DNA of 8,200 bases from contig JBJXFD010000321.1 of the NCBI GenBank assembly GCA_046153985.1, positions 1 through 8,200 on the forward strand. The letters are read 5' to 3'. Positions within the stretch are counted from its first letter, which is position 1. Each line of letters begins with the position of its first letter. The translations under genes and the position numbers were made by a program. Below the pieces are notes generated by a model. The model searched no databases. It was not told the DNA's origin and saw only the letters and a program-made list of their open reading frames with translations. This document shows, one piece after another, positions 1 to 5,669 of this stretch. This DNA comes from JABWAJ01 sp046153985 (GTDB lineage Bacteria; Bacteroidota; Bacteroidia; Chitinophagales; Saprospiraceae).

Positions 1-262
1 GTTGTGGGCGTTGTGCCGTTGTGTGAAAATATTGGATCGTCGAGAATTTTTATTGTTTCACACAACGGCACAACGTTCACAACGCGAACGACTCAAAACT
101 TCGTTTTTTCGTTGTGGGCGTTGTGCCGTTGTGTGAAAATATTGGATCGTCGAGAATTTTTATTGTTTCACACAACGGCACAACGGTCACAACGCGAACG
201 ACTCCAAAACTTCGTTTTTTCGTAGTGGGCGTTGTGCCGTTGTGTGAAAATATTGGATCGTT
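1..262. repeat. Tandem array of a ~110-bp hairpin-forming unit (about 2.4 copies)
   Basis: Copies start at 1, 111 and 222 (the third is partial, to about 261, and the array may continue left of the window). Copies 1 and 2 are nearly identical. Each full unit holds a long inverted repeat: 1-28 pairs with 56-83 and 111-138 with 166-193, with only about two mismatches per arm and a 27-nt loop. The arm itself is built from repeated GTTGTG hexamers. Short open frames cross the array on both strands but change with copy number and resemble no protein, so I treat the stretch as non-coding. It lies downstream of the minus-strand gene at 362-634 and could act as a bidirectional transcription stop or be an extragenic palindromic element. 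Confidence 0.9.
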
Positions 263-311
263 GGGCGCGTTGAACGCCATTCGGAACTTGAAGATCCGAA
301 CGATCCGCTGG

Positions 312-369
312 TTAGATATTTCCAGCACGGGGCAACGGCTCTGGTCTTTTGCGAAAGAATCTTAGCCAT
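312..369 (-). pseudogene. Possible 5' remnant of a second cassette gene (HNH-nuclease-like start)
   Basis: On the minus strand an ATG at 369-367 overlaps the stop of the 90-aa gene in an ATGGCTAA arrangement, typical of translationally coupled pairs. It reads MAKILSQKTRAVA; after a C4 run a one-base shift gives RAGNI and then a stop at 314-312. From memory, small proteins of the neighbour's type are often followed by an HNH endonuclease whose start reads roughly 'xxVxxRAxxxCEYC'. That fits the RAVA/RAGN string, but the CxxC and catalytic parts are absent. The reading frame then runs into the hairpin array. This may therefore be the decayed start of a nuclease gene cut by the repeats. Family assignment is weak; the overlap geometry is seen directly. 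Confidence 0.3.
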
Positions 370-634
370 GATAAAGCGGCATTAGCCCCAACTTTTCCAT
401 CAATTCCTGAGCCGTCATTTTGCGCAACGCGGCCAGTTCCACGATAAATTTCAGCCGTTGCACATTGTGTTGTTCGACGATTGATACCAGGGCAAGCAAT
501 TCTTCGTATTCGGGAGGCGTAATGTTGTCTTCGCGGCGCTTATTGGTAAGTAGATCATATCGCTCTGAAGTTTCCGATGGAAGCTTTTGGTAGATTTTTT
601 CAAGCAAATCAGAAACGGTTAACGGACGCTCCAT
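362..634 (-). CDS. Small helical hypothetical protein, 90 aa
   Basis: Complete reading frame from ATG at 634 to TAA at 364-362. The protein is charged and predicted all-helical, with a SERYDLLTNKRREDNIT segment near residues 23-39, a Leu-rich helix (EYEELLALVSIVEQH) at about 43-57 and a C-terminal RKMTAQELMEKLGLMPLYHG. There is no membrane segment or signal peptide. I recognise the general pattern (LLEKIYQKLP...RY..L..KR....IT..E..ELL.L....E....QRL..L.ELA.LR....E.LM..LG) from small uncharacterised proteins of cyanobacteria and Bacteroidota that often sit just upstream of an HNH nuclease, possibly as a toxin-antitoxin-like pair, but no function is established. The overlapping downstream frame here appears broken, so this copy may be an orphan. 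No Shine-Dalgarno is visible. Confidence 0.75.
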   Translation of the reverse strand: MERPLTVSDLLEKIYQKLPSETSERYDLLTNKRREDNITPPEYEELLALVSIVEQHNVQRLKFIVELAALRKMTAQELMEKLGLMPLYHG

Positions 635-652
635 TGAAATGAGTTTGAGATA

Positions 653-683
653 CGAAAATACAGATTAATTCGCAAACAGGCAA
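653..683 (-). promoter_or_regulatory. Candidate Bacteroidota-type promoter for the 90-aa gene
   Basis: On the minus strand a TTG (683-681) is followed after 20 nt by TATTTTCG (660-653), one base off the Bacteroidota -7 consensus TAnnTTTG, at the usual spacing. It ends about 18 nt before the ATG of the 90-aa gene, so the leader would be short. The match is only by eye and such motifs arise by chance in AT-rich sequence. Confidence 0.3.
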
Positions 684-704
684 GTGGTGGTCTTAAACGG
701 AGTA

Positions 705-965
705 TTGCAAATTTGCCTCTTGCGAGTTTGCCATTTACCTTTTGCCATTTTATCTATAGTAAACCCTTGCATTTAAAATTTCCCGCAAAGACCGCAAAGG
801 ATACGCCAAGTACGCAAAGCTGGGCGCCACACTTAGCGTCCTTTGCGAGACCTTGGCGCTCTTTGCGGGAAACAATCGCGAAAGGCTTTACATCATTCAA
901 AAGCCATGTTTTCTTTCCGAACTTACGTTAAGTAAGTACTAAACTTGCAAGTTGCAAATTTGCCT
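705..965. repeat. 14-bp direct repeat flanking the first palindromic element
   Basis: TTGCAAATTTGCCT occurs exactly at 705-718 and 952-965, each followed by a CTTGC string. The core GCAAATTTGC is itself palindromic. The two copies bracket the palindromic element at 779-872 at unequal distances, so they are unlikely to be simple target-site duplications. The non-coding block 635-1249 otherwise holds the two CGCAAAG elements and a small hairpin at 1081-1097 (ATGCTT, 5-nt loop, AAGCAT). I see no convincing gene in it. Confidence 0.6.
779..872. repeat. CGCAAAG-type palindromic element, copy 1
   Basis: The ends TTTCCCGCAAAG (779-790) and CTTTGCGGGAAA (861-872) are perfect reverse complements. Inward, both arms continue as spaced repeats of CGCAAAG/CGCCAAG heptamers (about one per 10 bases), giving an imperfect inverted repeat with arms of about 40 bp. 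It is non-coding. A related element lies at 1111-1213. The design matches extragenic palindromic repeats common in genomes of this type; no transposase is present. Confidence 0.8.
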
Positions 966-1110
966 ACTTGCCAACTTCCTAACCCCCAACAACGCCCATT
1001 TCTAAAATTTTCCCCATATTTATCCTTTCTTAAAAAAATGTGAGTTTGGACATTTTTAGGAGGCTATACCTATTTGACTAATGCTTTCGACAAGCATATG
1101 ACATTGATCG

Positions 1111-1213
1111 TTAACTCCTTGCGCACTTTGCGATAAATCTTTGCGTCCCTTGCGGTAAGAAAAATTAACCGCAAAGTTCGCCAAGGGAGTCGCAAAGGCC
1201 GCAAAGTAGAGCG
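1111..1213. repeat. CGCAAAG-type palindromic element, copy 2
   Basis: The left half carries CTTTGCG/CCTTGCG heptamers on the plus strand (1118-1155). The right half carries the complementary CCGCAAAG, TCGCAAAG and CCGCAAAG (about 1169-1206). The inner arms TTGCGGTAA and TTAACCGCAA meet around 1150-1174. The arms are less exact than in the copy at 779-872, but the heptamer and its spacing are the same, so the two belong to one repeat family. Confidence 0.7.
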
Positions 1214-1249
1214 ACTACAAATTGCAAAGCCTTCGTGTTCAACTATTAA

Positions 1250-1392
1250 ATGCCCGAATTCACGTTAAAAAAACCAAACTTAAAAGCCATGGCCAAAGCC
1301 GACGCCCTGCGCATCATCCGCGAAAACATTGAAAAACACAAACGGGGGAAGACGCTCGGGTGCTTGATTTGGGGAATTGCGGGCTTCGGCCA
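1250..1392 (+). pseudogene. Decayed N-terminus of an LRR-Roco-type protein (frameshifted)
   Basis: A short frame starts at ATG 1250 (or at ATG 1289) and reads MAKADALRIIRENIEKHKRG up to a G5 run at 1344-1348. In the frame one base over, the sequence continues EDARVLDLGNCGLRP (1348-1392). Joined, this is the familiar opening of bacterial leucine-rich-repeat and LRR-Roc-COR proteins: an ALxxIxxN helix followed by a first LRR of the form LDLGNCGL. The original probably had six Gs; losing one would break the frame. No further LRR is readable after about 1392, and in the unshifted frame translation ends at 1465. Composition (24 of 40 bases GC at 1281-1320) resembles the Roc-COR part of the next gene and not the AT-rich stretch between them. 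The LRR-Roco link is from family knowledge and is not proven here. Confidence 0.55.
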
Positions 1393-1572
1393 AAAAGCAT
1401 CTGCGGGTGGTGGAAAAAGAGCCAAAATCCAGATTGTCCACTTGAGAGGCATTATCGGGTATTGAACCAGTAAAAACCGAATTCAATGTGGTTCGATTTT
1501 TATTTCTTCAAGTGTAGATATTTGTGCATATCTGATTGAAAAAGGCTTGTTTCACCTTGTAAGCTGTCTAAA
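1393..1572. other. AT-rich upstream region of the NACHT-Roc-COR-TIR gene
   Basis: No intact gene. The unshifted frame of the LRR remnant runs on to a stop at 1463-1465. The sequence then becomes AT-rich (19 of 60 bases GC at 1501-1560). A small inverted repeat AGATAT-N6-ATATCT lies at 1516-1533, 40 bp before the start of the large gene; it could be an operator or chance. I find no clear promoter or Shine-Dalgarno sequence before the ATG at 1573. Confidence 0.5.
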
Positions 1573-4500
1573 ATGATAGAAAAACTGCTTGAGGCCCTCC
1601 TGAAAATAATTTCCTGGAAATCCTTATCCGAATATACTGGTGTGAGTGAAGATTGGCTTATTCTACTGTTTTTGGGGCTGGTGGGCCTTACCCTCTGGGG
1701 ATTAGTCCGAGGCTTTGCATATTCCATTCAGCATCAGAAAAACATTGAAGCTGCAAAATATCTAAAACCCCAGTTCAATTATGAAATGCTACAGCATGCA
1801 ACACGTATTTACATTCCTACCAAGTGTCAGAATTCGTCGCCAAACCGGCAGGACGAACCGGGTTTTACCCACCAGTATGTGTTACGCGCTCCAATGATCT
1901 CCTTTTTTCTAAAAAAAGTGTTCAATGAAAAAACAAATGGAGAGCGTTTTTACCTGATCCTCGCGGGTTCAGGCATGGGTAAAACGACCTTCATGATCAA
2001 CCTGTATCTGGCTTATCATGTCTCTTTCAAACGCCGGAAATACCAGATGCGTCTGTTGCGATTTTCACACTCCGATACCTTGGACGAAATCAAAGCTATC
2101 GACAAAGAGACGGCCAAAAATACGATCCTGATGCTCGACGCGCTGGACGAAGACCCGAACATGGTCTCCAAACACCCCGGCATTTCAGACGCCCAGGCTT
2201 TTCAAAATCGTGTAGATGTCATCATCGAAGCTACCCGGAACTTTTGTCAGGTAGTTATGACCTGCCGCGCGCAATACTTCCCGGGAGAGGAAGACGACCC
2301 CTACGAATTGAAAGTGAAACGCCCCGATGAAAAAGGATATTACCGATTGAATAAACTCTATATTTCTCCTTTTACGGATCTGGAAGTAAAGCAGTATTTG
2401 AACAACAAATACGGTTACCTGCCATTTTGGAACCGCAGGAAAAAGGAACGTGCGCTGCAAATTGTTAGTAAATCCAGGCATTTGGTCATGAGGCCCATGA
2501 TGCTCAGTTATATAGACCTGCTGGTGGAGAGTGAGCGCATTTTTAATACGAATTATGACATCTATGAAACATTAGTGGAACAATGGCTGATCCGAGAGGG
2601 AGAAAAACGCAGGAATACAGCAGACAGTGCAGCCTTCATCAACAACCTGCGCCGGGTTTCGCAACAAACCGCTATGGAAATCTGGAAAAACTGGCTGCAG
2701 GAACAACGCCTGTACCTGACGAAAACCGAAGTAGTGGCCATCGCCGAAAAAAATAACATTGAACTTAAACCAGAAGAAGTCACAGGGCAATCCCTGCTTA
2801 TCTACGATGGGGTGGGCAACTGGAAGTTTGCGCATAAATCAATTCTGGAATTTTTTCTGGCAAAGGAATGGCTTGAGAATACCCATTTCAGAGATTTCGA
2901 TTTTACCGGGATGGATATGACAGAACACTTTGTAAAAGAAAAAATACCGCCTGAAATAGTTGAACAAGGCAAGGAGGCTATGCGGCTCTATGCTGAAGAC
3001 CTCTACACCCAGGGCGAAGAAATCGTCTACGAAGCCAAAATGCTCATCCTCGGCGACGCCGGAGCCGGCAAAACCTCCTTAGCCCGAAAAATCGAAAACC
3101 CCGATGCCAAAATGCCCGACGAGACAAAGGACAGCACGCCTGGTATTGCTGTGCGTTCGCTCGCGCTTACAGAGCGGCAGCCGGATTTCACCATGCACCT
3201 TTGGGATTTTGGCGGGCAAGAAGTGTACCACGCCACGCACCAGTTTTTTCTTTCCAAGCGTTCGTTGTACATCCTGTTGGCCGATGGTCGGAAGGAAGAA
3301 CAACTGGATTATTGGCTCCAAATGCAGGAAATTTACGGGCAGGACAGCCGCCTGCTGCTGGTCGTGAACCAAAAAGGCGCCATGCAGCCCAACCTGCCCA
3401 TGAGTGACATCCGCCGCGATTACCCCAACGTGCAGGAAGCGCAACCCACCGTCATCAACCTGAAAACCGACCGGGATGGCGCCGTTGCGCTGCGGCAGCG
3501 CATTGAACACCAAATCCGCAACCTGCCGCAGTTCGAGCGGGGATTGCGCACCCCGAAAAAATGGGCCGCCATCCGCCGCAGGCTTGAAAGTTTGGACGCG
3601 GATCATATCGAAGTCAAAGTCTACCGCCAACTTTGCGACGAAGAAGGCGTCACCGACCCGCTCCGGAAAAAAGACCTGCTCGATTTTTTGCACCACCTCG
3701 GTGCGGTGCTGCATTTTCAGGACGTGGCCGGGCTGAACAAAATGGTCATCCTGCGCCCGGAATGGGCCACCAATGCGGTTTACCGCCTGCTCGACCACAC
3801 CAAAAAGAAAGGCGATAACGGCCATTTCAGCAAAAGGGACTTGGACGCAGTCTGGCAATGCGCCGAATACGAAGACTACTTCGCGGAGCTGCTGGGCCTG
3901 ATGGAAAAATTTGAACTCTGCTACCCGGCCCCGGAAGATAAAACGCTGTTCATCGTGCCGTCGCTACTCCCCGACGACCGCCCGGCAGGCAGCGACTGGC
4001 TGACAGATGCCGGAGACATGCAGCTTTGGTACGAATACAGTTTTATGCCCAAAGGCATCGTCACCCGGCTCATTGTGCGGCAGCACCAACTGCTCGAATC
4101 ACCGCCGACCGTCTGGAAACGCGGGGCCATTTTTGCCATCGAAAACGCGCGGGCGGAAGTGACGGAAAGCTTTCGCGAAAAGCGAATCAGCATTCGCGCA
4201 AGCGGCAAGCAAGCCAAAACGCTGCTGACCATCGTCGCCCGCGAAATTGATGCGCTGAACAAGGGCTTCCATTTCAACGAGCGCATGACCCTTAAGCAAA
4301 TCGTGCCCTGCCATTGCGGGCGCTGCAAAACGGCCGCTAAGCCGCACCCGTTCGACTACAAAACCTTAGCCAATCGCTTGGGGCGGGGCCGTTTGACGAT
4401 TGATTGCGAAGTGAGTTTGGATGAAATCTCCATCCCGGATTTACTGCGGGAAACGTTTTCGGATGCGGATAAAATTTTGAAAACCTTTGAACGGCGGTCG

Positions 4501-5013
4501 GAAATGGGGCATTTTGGGCGTAAAAGTGAAGCGGTGACTCGGAGTCACCGCCTCATTCCGGCGCAGCCCACGCCCCTCAAAATCTTCATCTCTTACTCCA
4601 AATACGACCTTGCCCACAAAGACACCCTGCTCAAACACCTGTCCGGTTTGCGTGGCAAAATCATCACCTGGCATGACCGCGACATTCTTGGTGGAGAAGA
4701 TTGGGATCAAAGCATCAAAGCCGCCATCATGGAAGCGGATGTGGTGTTGTATTTGGTTACCCACAACAGCATCGCGACGGAATACATTTACCAGGTAGAA
4801 TTGCCGCTCATTGAAGAACGCTGTGCCGCACGAGATTGTCGGCTCATCCCCATTTACGTAAACTATTGCGACTGGACGAATCTGGAATTTGCCCGGTTCA
4901 ATGCCTTGCCGGAAAAGGATAGTCCGATTATGGACAAAAAATGGGCCAATGAAGACGAAGCATGGCTGAAAGTGGTGGAGGGTTTGAAGGCTGTTTTGAA
5001 AAGTATGCATTAA
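1573..5013 (+). CDS. Membrane-anchored NACHT-Roc-COR-TIR fusion protein, 1146 aa (putative defence NTPase/NADase)
   Basis: Predicted membrane-bound switch protein. A hydrophobic helix (about 29-50) is followed by a NACHT/STAND ATPase: P-loop GSGMGKTT (132-139), Walker B ILMLDALDED (185-194), and FAHKSILEFFLAK (419-431) typical of the end of STAND modules. IPPEIVEQGKEA (458-469) leads into a Roc GTPase: P-loop GDAGAGKTS (494-502), switch II DFGGQ (545-549), and a non-canonical NQKG (599-602) where NKxD is expected. The COR domain follows (about 655-980; LNKMVILRPEW at 721-731), with a CxCxxC cluster (C913, C915, C918) plus C945 as a possible metal site. The C-terminus is a TIR domain (about 1002-1146): KIFISYS (1003-1009), a BB-loop-like WHDRDILGGEDW (1033-1044), and Glu1076 in YQVEL, where NAD-cleaving TIRs carry their catalytic glutamate. 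Roco proteins usually have LRRs where this one has NACHT. The NACHT half is AT-rich and the Roc-COR half GC-rich. The start is the first ATG in frame, with no clear ribosome site. The immune role is inferred. Confidence 0.9.
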   Translation: MIEKLLEALLKIISWKSLSEYTGVSEDWLILLFLGLVGLTLWGLVRGFAYSIQHQKNIEAAKYLKPQFNYEMLQHATRIYIPTKCQNSSPNRQDEPGFTHQYVLRAPMISFFLKKVFNEKTNGERFYLILAGSGMGKTTFMINLYLAYHVSFKRRKYQMRLLRFSHSDTLDEIKAIDKETAKNTILMLDALDEDPNMVSKHPGISDAQAFQNRVDVIIEATRNFCQVVMTCRAQYFPGEEDDPYELKVKRPDEKGYYRLNKLYISPFTDLEVKQYLNNKYGYLPFWNRRKKERALQIVSKSRHLVMRPMMLSYIDLLVESERIFNTNYDIYETLVEQWLIREGEKRRNTADSAAFINNLRRVSQQTAMEIWKNWLQEQRLYLTKTEVVAIAEKNNIELKPEEVTGQSLLIYDGVGNWKFAHKSILEFFLAKEWLENTHFRDFDFTGMDMTEHFVKEKIPPEIVEQGKEAMRLYAEDLYTQGEEIVYEAKMLILGDAGAGKTSLARKIENPDAKMPDETKDSTPGIAVRSLALTERQPDFTMHLWDFGGQEVYHATHQFFLSKRSLYILLADGRKEEQLDYWLQMQEIYGQDSRLLLVVNQKGAMQPNLPMSDIRRDYPNVQEAQPTVINLKTDRDGAVALRQRIEHQIRNLPQFERGLRTPKKWAAIRRRLESLDADHIEVKVYRQLCDEEGVTDPLRKKDLLDFLHHLGAVLHFQDVAGLNKMVILRPEWATNAVYRLLDHTKKKGDNGHFSKRDLDAVWQCAEYEDYFAELLGLMEKFELCYPAPEDKTLFIVPSLLPDDRPAGSDWLTDAGDMQLWYEYSFMPKGIVTRLIVRQHQLLESPPTVWKRGAIFAIENARAEVTESFREKRISIRASGKQAKTLLTIVAREIDALNKGFHFNERMTLKQIVPCHCGRCKTAAKPHPFDYKTLANRLGRGRLTIDCEVSLDEISIPDLLRETFSDADKILKTFERRSEMGHFGRKSEAVTRSHRLIPAQPTPLKIFISYSKYDLAHKDTLLKHLSGLRGKIITWHDRDILGGEDWDQSIKAAIMEADVVLYLVTHNSIATEYIYQVELPLIEERCAARDCRLIPIYVNYCDWTNLEFARFNALPEKDSPIMDKKWANEDEAWLKVVEGLKAVLKSMH
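4528..4554. repeat. Palindrome inside the coding sequence, in the COR-TIR linker
   Basis: GCGGTGACT (4531-4539), a 3-nt loop, and AGTCACCGC (4543-4551) form a perfect 9-bp inverted repeat. With one mismatch it extends to 12-bp arms. It is 27 bp long, a multiple of three, and encodes EAVTRSHRL at residues 986-994, exactly in the linker before the TIR domain. It looks like a mobile palindromic repeat tolerated in a flexible linker; it could also form an mRNA hairpin. Confidence 0.75.
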
Positions 5014-5023
5014 CCTAACCCAC

Positions 5024-5251
5024 ATGATCAAAAAAGCACACCTCCACCACATCCGGGAAACCCTGCCTTTTGCAGGCATTTTGATCACCAATTTTACCAC
5101 CACCGGCATGGACGATATTGTGCCACAAACGCCAAGCGCCCGCATTTTTATCAGTTCTGAACTCATCATTTCGTTTTTCTTTACCATTTTTATCATCGCA
5201 AATTTGGCCATGCTGCGGGATTCGTATACGAGGAAGAATTTGAAAATTTGA
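5024..5251 (+). CDS. Small membrane protein with K+-channel-like pore loop, 75 aa
   Basis: Starts 10 bp after the stop of the TIR gene, in another frame, so it is probably cotranscribed. A re-entrant pore-helix-like stretch (LPFAGILITNF, 14-24) leads into TTTGMDDIVPQTP (25-37), which aligns with the filter region TTxGYGDIxPxT of two-TM potassium channels. The next helix (about 41-64, IFISSELIISFFFTIFIIANLAML) keeps a Glu in the position seen in bacterial channel TM2 segments. The filter is altered (GMDD instead of GYGD) and the first transmembrane helix is missing. It is therefore either a truncated channel gene whose 5' part was lost, or a genuine small pore-like protein working with the TIR protein. 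No Shine-Dalgarno is visible. The channel resemblance is by motif only. Confidence 0.5.
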   Translation: MIKKAHLHHIRETLPFAGILITNFTTTGMDDIVPQTPSARIFISSELIISFFFTIFIIANLAMLRDSYTRKNLKI

Positions 5252-5316
5252 AGATGGGGCGTCGTTCGTGTTTACATAAAAACATTATTGGAACATGGAC
5301 GACCCGGATAACCCAA

Positions 5317-5492
5317 ATTCCAGCACATTTTTCTTCAACAAACCAGATTTTTTAGTTTATTTGTCCAGATAAACAACCATCGCAAGTCGAGCTTTTCAAC
5401 TTTCTCCACCAGCTTAACCTGGGCGTTATGACGCCAATAAAAGTCGTTGTCGTAGAAGACGACCCTGATATCCGTTCAGCTATGACGGAATT
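5317..5492 (+). repeat. Diverged duplicate of the response-regulator leader and start (copy of 5881-6092)
   Basis: The two stretches share, in order, a CAAATTCC/CAAATTCCC string, a T-run, TTCAACAAACCAGA, a 20-bp palindrome, TTCAACTTT..TCCACC and the first 22 codons of the response regulator. The downstream copy has about 40 extra bases between the palindrome and the start. The start codons lie exactly 600 bp apart (5428 and 6028). Confidence 0.85.
5355..5374. promoter_or_regulatory. Conserved 20-bp palindrome, upstream copy (candidate operator)
   Basis: GTTTAT-N8-ATAAAC, with the inner bases also largely complementary (only one clear mismatch or wobble among nine pairs). The same palindrome, with one base changed, lies at 5923-5942 ahead of the intact response regulator. 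It is 53 bp before the start codon of the truncated copy. Conservation between the two leaders suggests a protein-binding site, perhaps for the regulator itself. Confidence 0.4.
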
Positions 5493-5510
5493 ACCTACTT
5501 TCATGTGATT
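5428..5510 (+). pseudogene. Truncated response-regulator gene (first ~22 codons)
   Basis: Starts ATG at 5428 and reads MTPIKVVVVEDDPDIRSAMTE, identical in protein to residues 1-21 of the intact regulator at 6028. The five nucleotide differences over this stretch (codons 2, 6, 12, 17, 18) are all silent third-position changes. After codon 22 the sequence breaks away into unrelated DNA and a TGA closes the frame at 5506-5508. The rest of the receiver domain and the DNA-binding domain are missing. The copy therefore seems to come from a once functional paralogue cut by insertion or deletion, not from a recent slip. A 26-residue peptide without the phosphoacceptor Asp cannot work as a regulator. 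Confidence 0.85.
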
Positions 5511-5539
5511 GCTGCCCGGAGTCGGTGCTCCTATCTTTG
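5509..5539 (+). promoter_or_regulatory. Candidate Bacteroidota promoter after the truncated gene
   Basis: TTG at 5509-5511, a 20-nt spacer, and TATCTTTG at 5532-5539, an exact TAnnTTTG -7 element. It lies at the left edge of the DNA that replaced the rest of the regulator gene, so it may belong to an inserted element. Downstream there is only a micro-ORF and hairpins. Confidence 0.45.
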
Positions 5540-5606
5540 TATCATCAAACAGGCGCAGCCGAAAACCTGAAACAGAGTAGGCATTCACTTTCAACCATGA
5601 CAAGCA

Positions 5607-5669
5607 ATGAAAAAGCTGACTAAAAATCAAACCGCTACCATCCTGGCTGGTGGACCTATACTCCAATGA
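5607..5669 (+). other. Micro-ORF of 20 codons downstream of the candidate promoter
   Basis: ATG at 5607, TGA at 5667-5669, reading MKKLTKNQTATILAGGPILQ. It begins 67 bp after the -7 element at 5532-5539. Its start looks like a real N-terminus (basic, then hydrophobic), but 20 codons are far too few to call. It may be the truncated 5' end of a lost gene or of a mobile element, a leader peptide, or chance. I do not recognise it. Confidence 0.15.

Noticed and set aside
1..262. CRISPR array
   Set aside because: Units are ~110 bp and repeat as wholes, including the loop; there are no short repeats with unique spacers and no cas genes.
713..931. Plus-strand frame of 72 codons across the first CGCAAAG element
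   Set aside because: It reads through a palindromic repeat, and the protein is low-complexity with no known motif.
3079..3858. Long open frame of 259 codons on the minus strand within the Roc-COR region
   Set aside because: It lies opposite a clearly conserved coding sequence in a GC-rich part where antisense stops are rare, and its protein resembles nothing I know.
4441..5211. Open frame of 256 codons on the minus strand across the TIR end and the small membrane gene
   Set aside because: It is antisense to the well-supported TIR domain and to the pore-like ORF; the translation has no recognisable domain.
5352..5666. Minus-strand frame of 104 codons over the truncated regulator copy
   Set aside because: It is the reverse of the duplicated leader and start codons plus unrelated DNA; composition is low-complexity (SSTTTT) and no family resemblance is seen.
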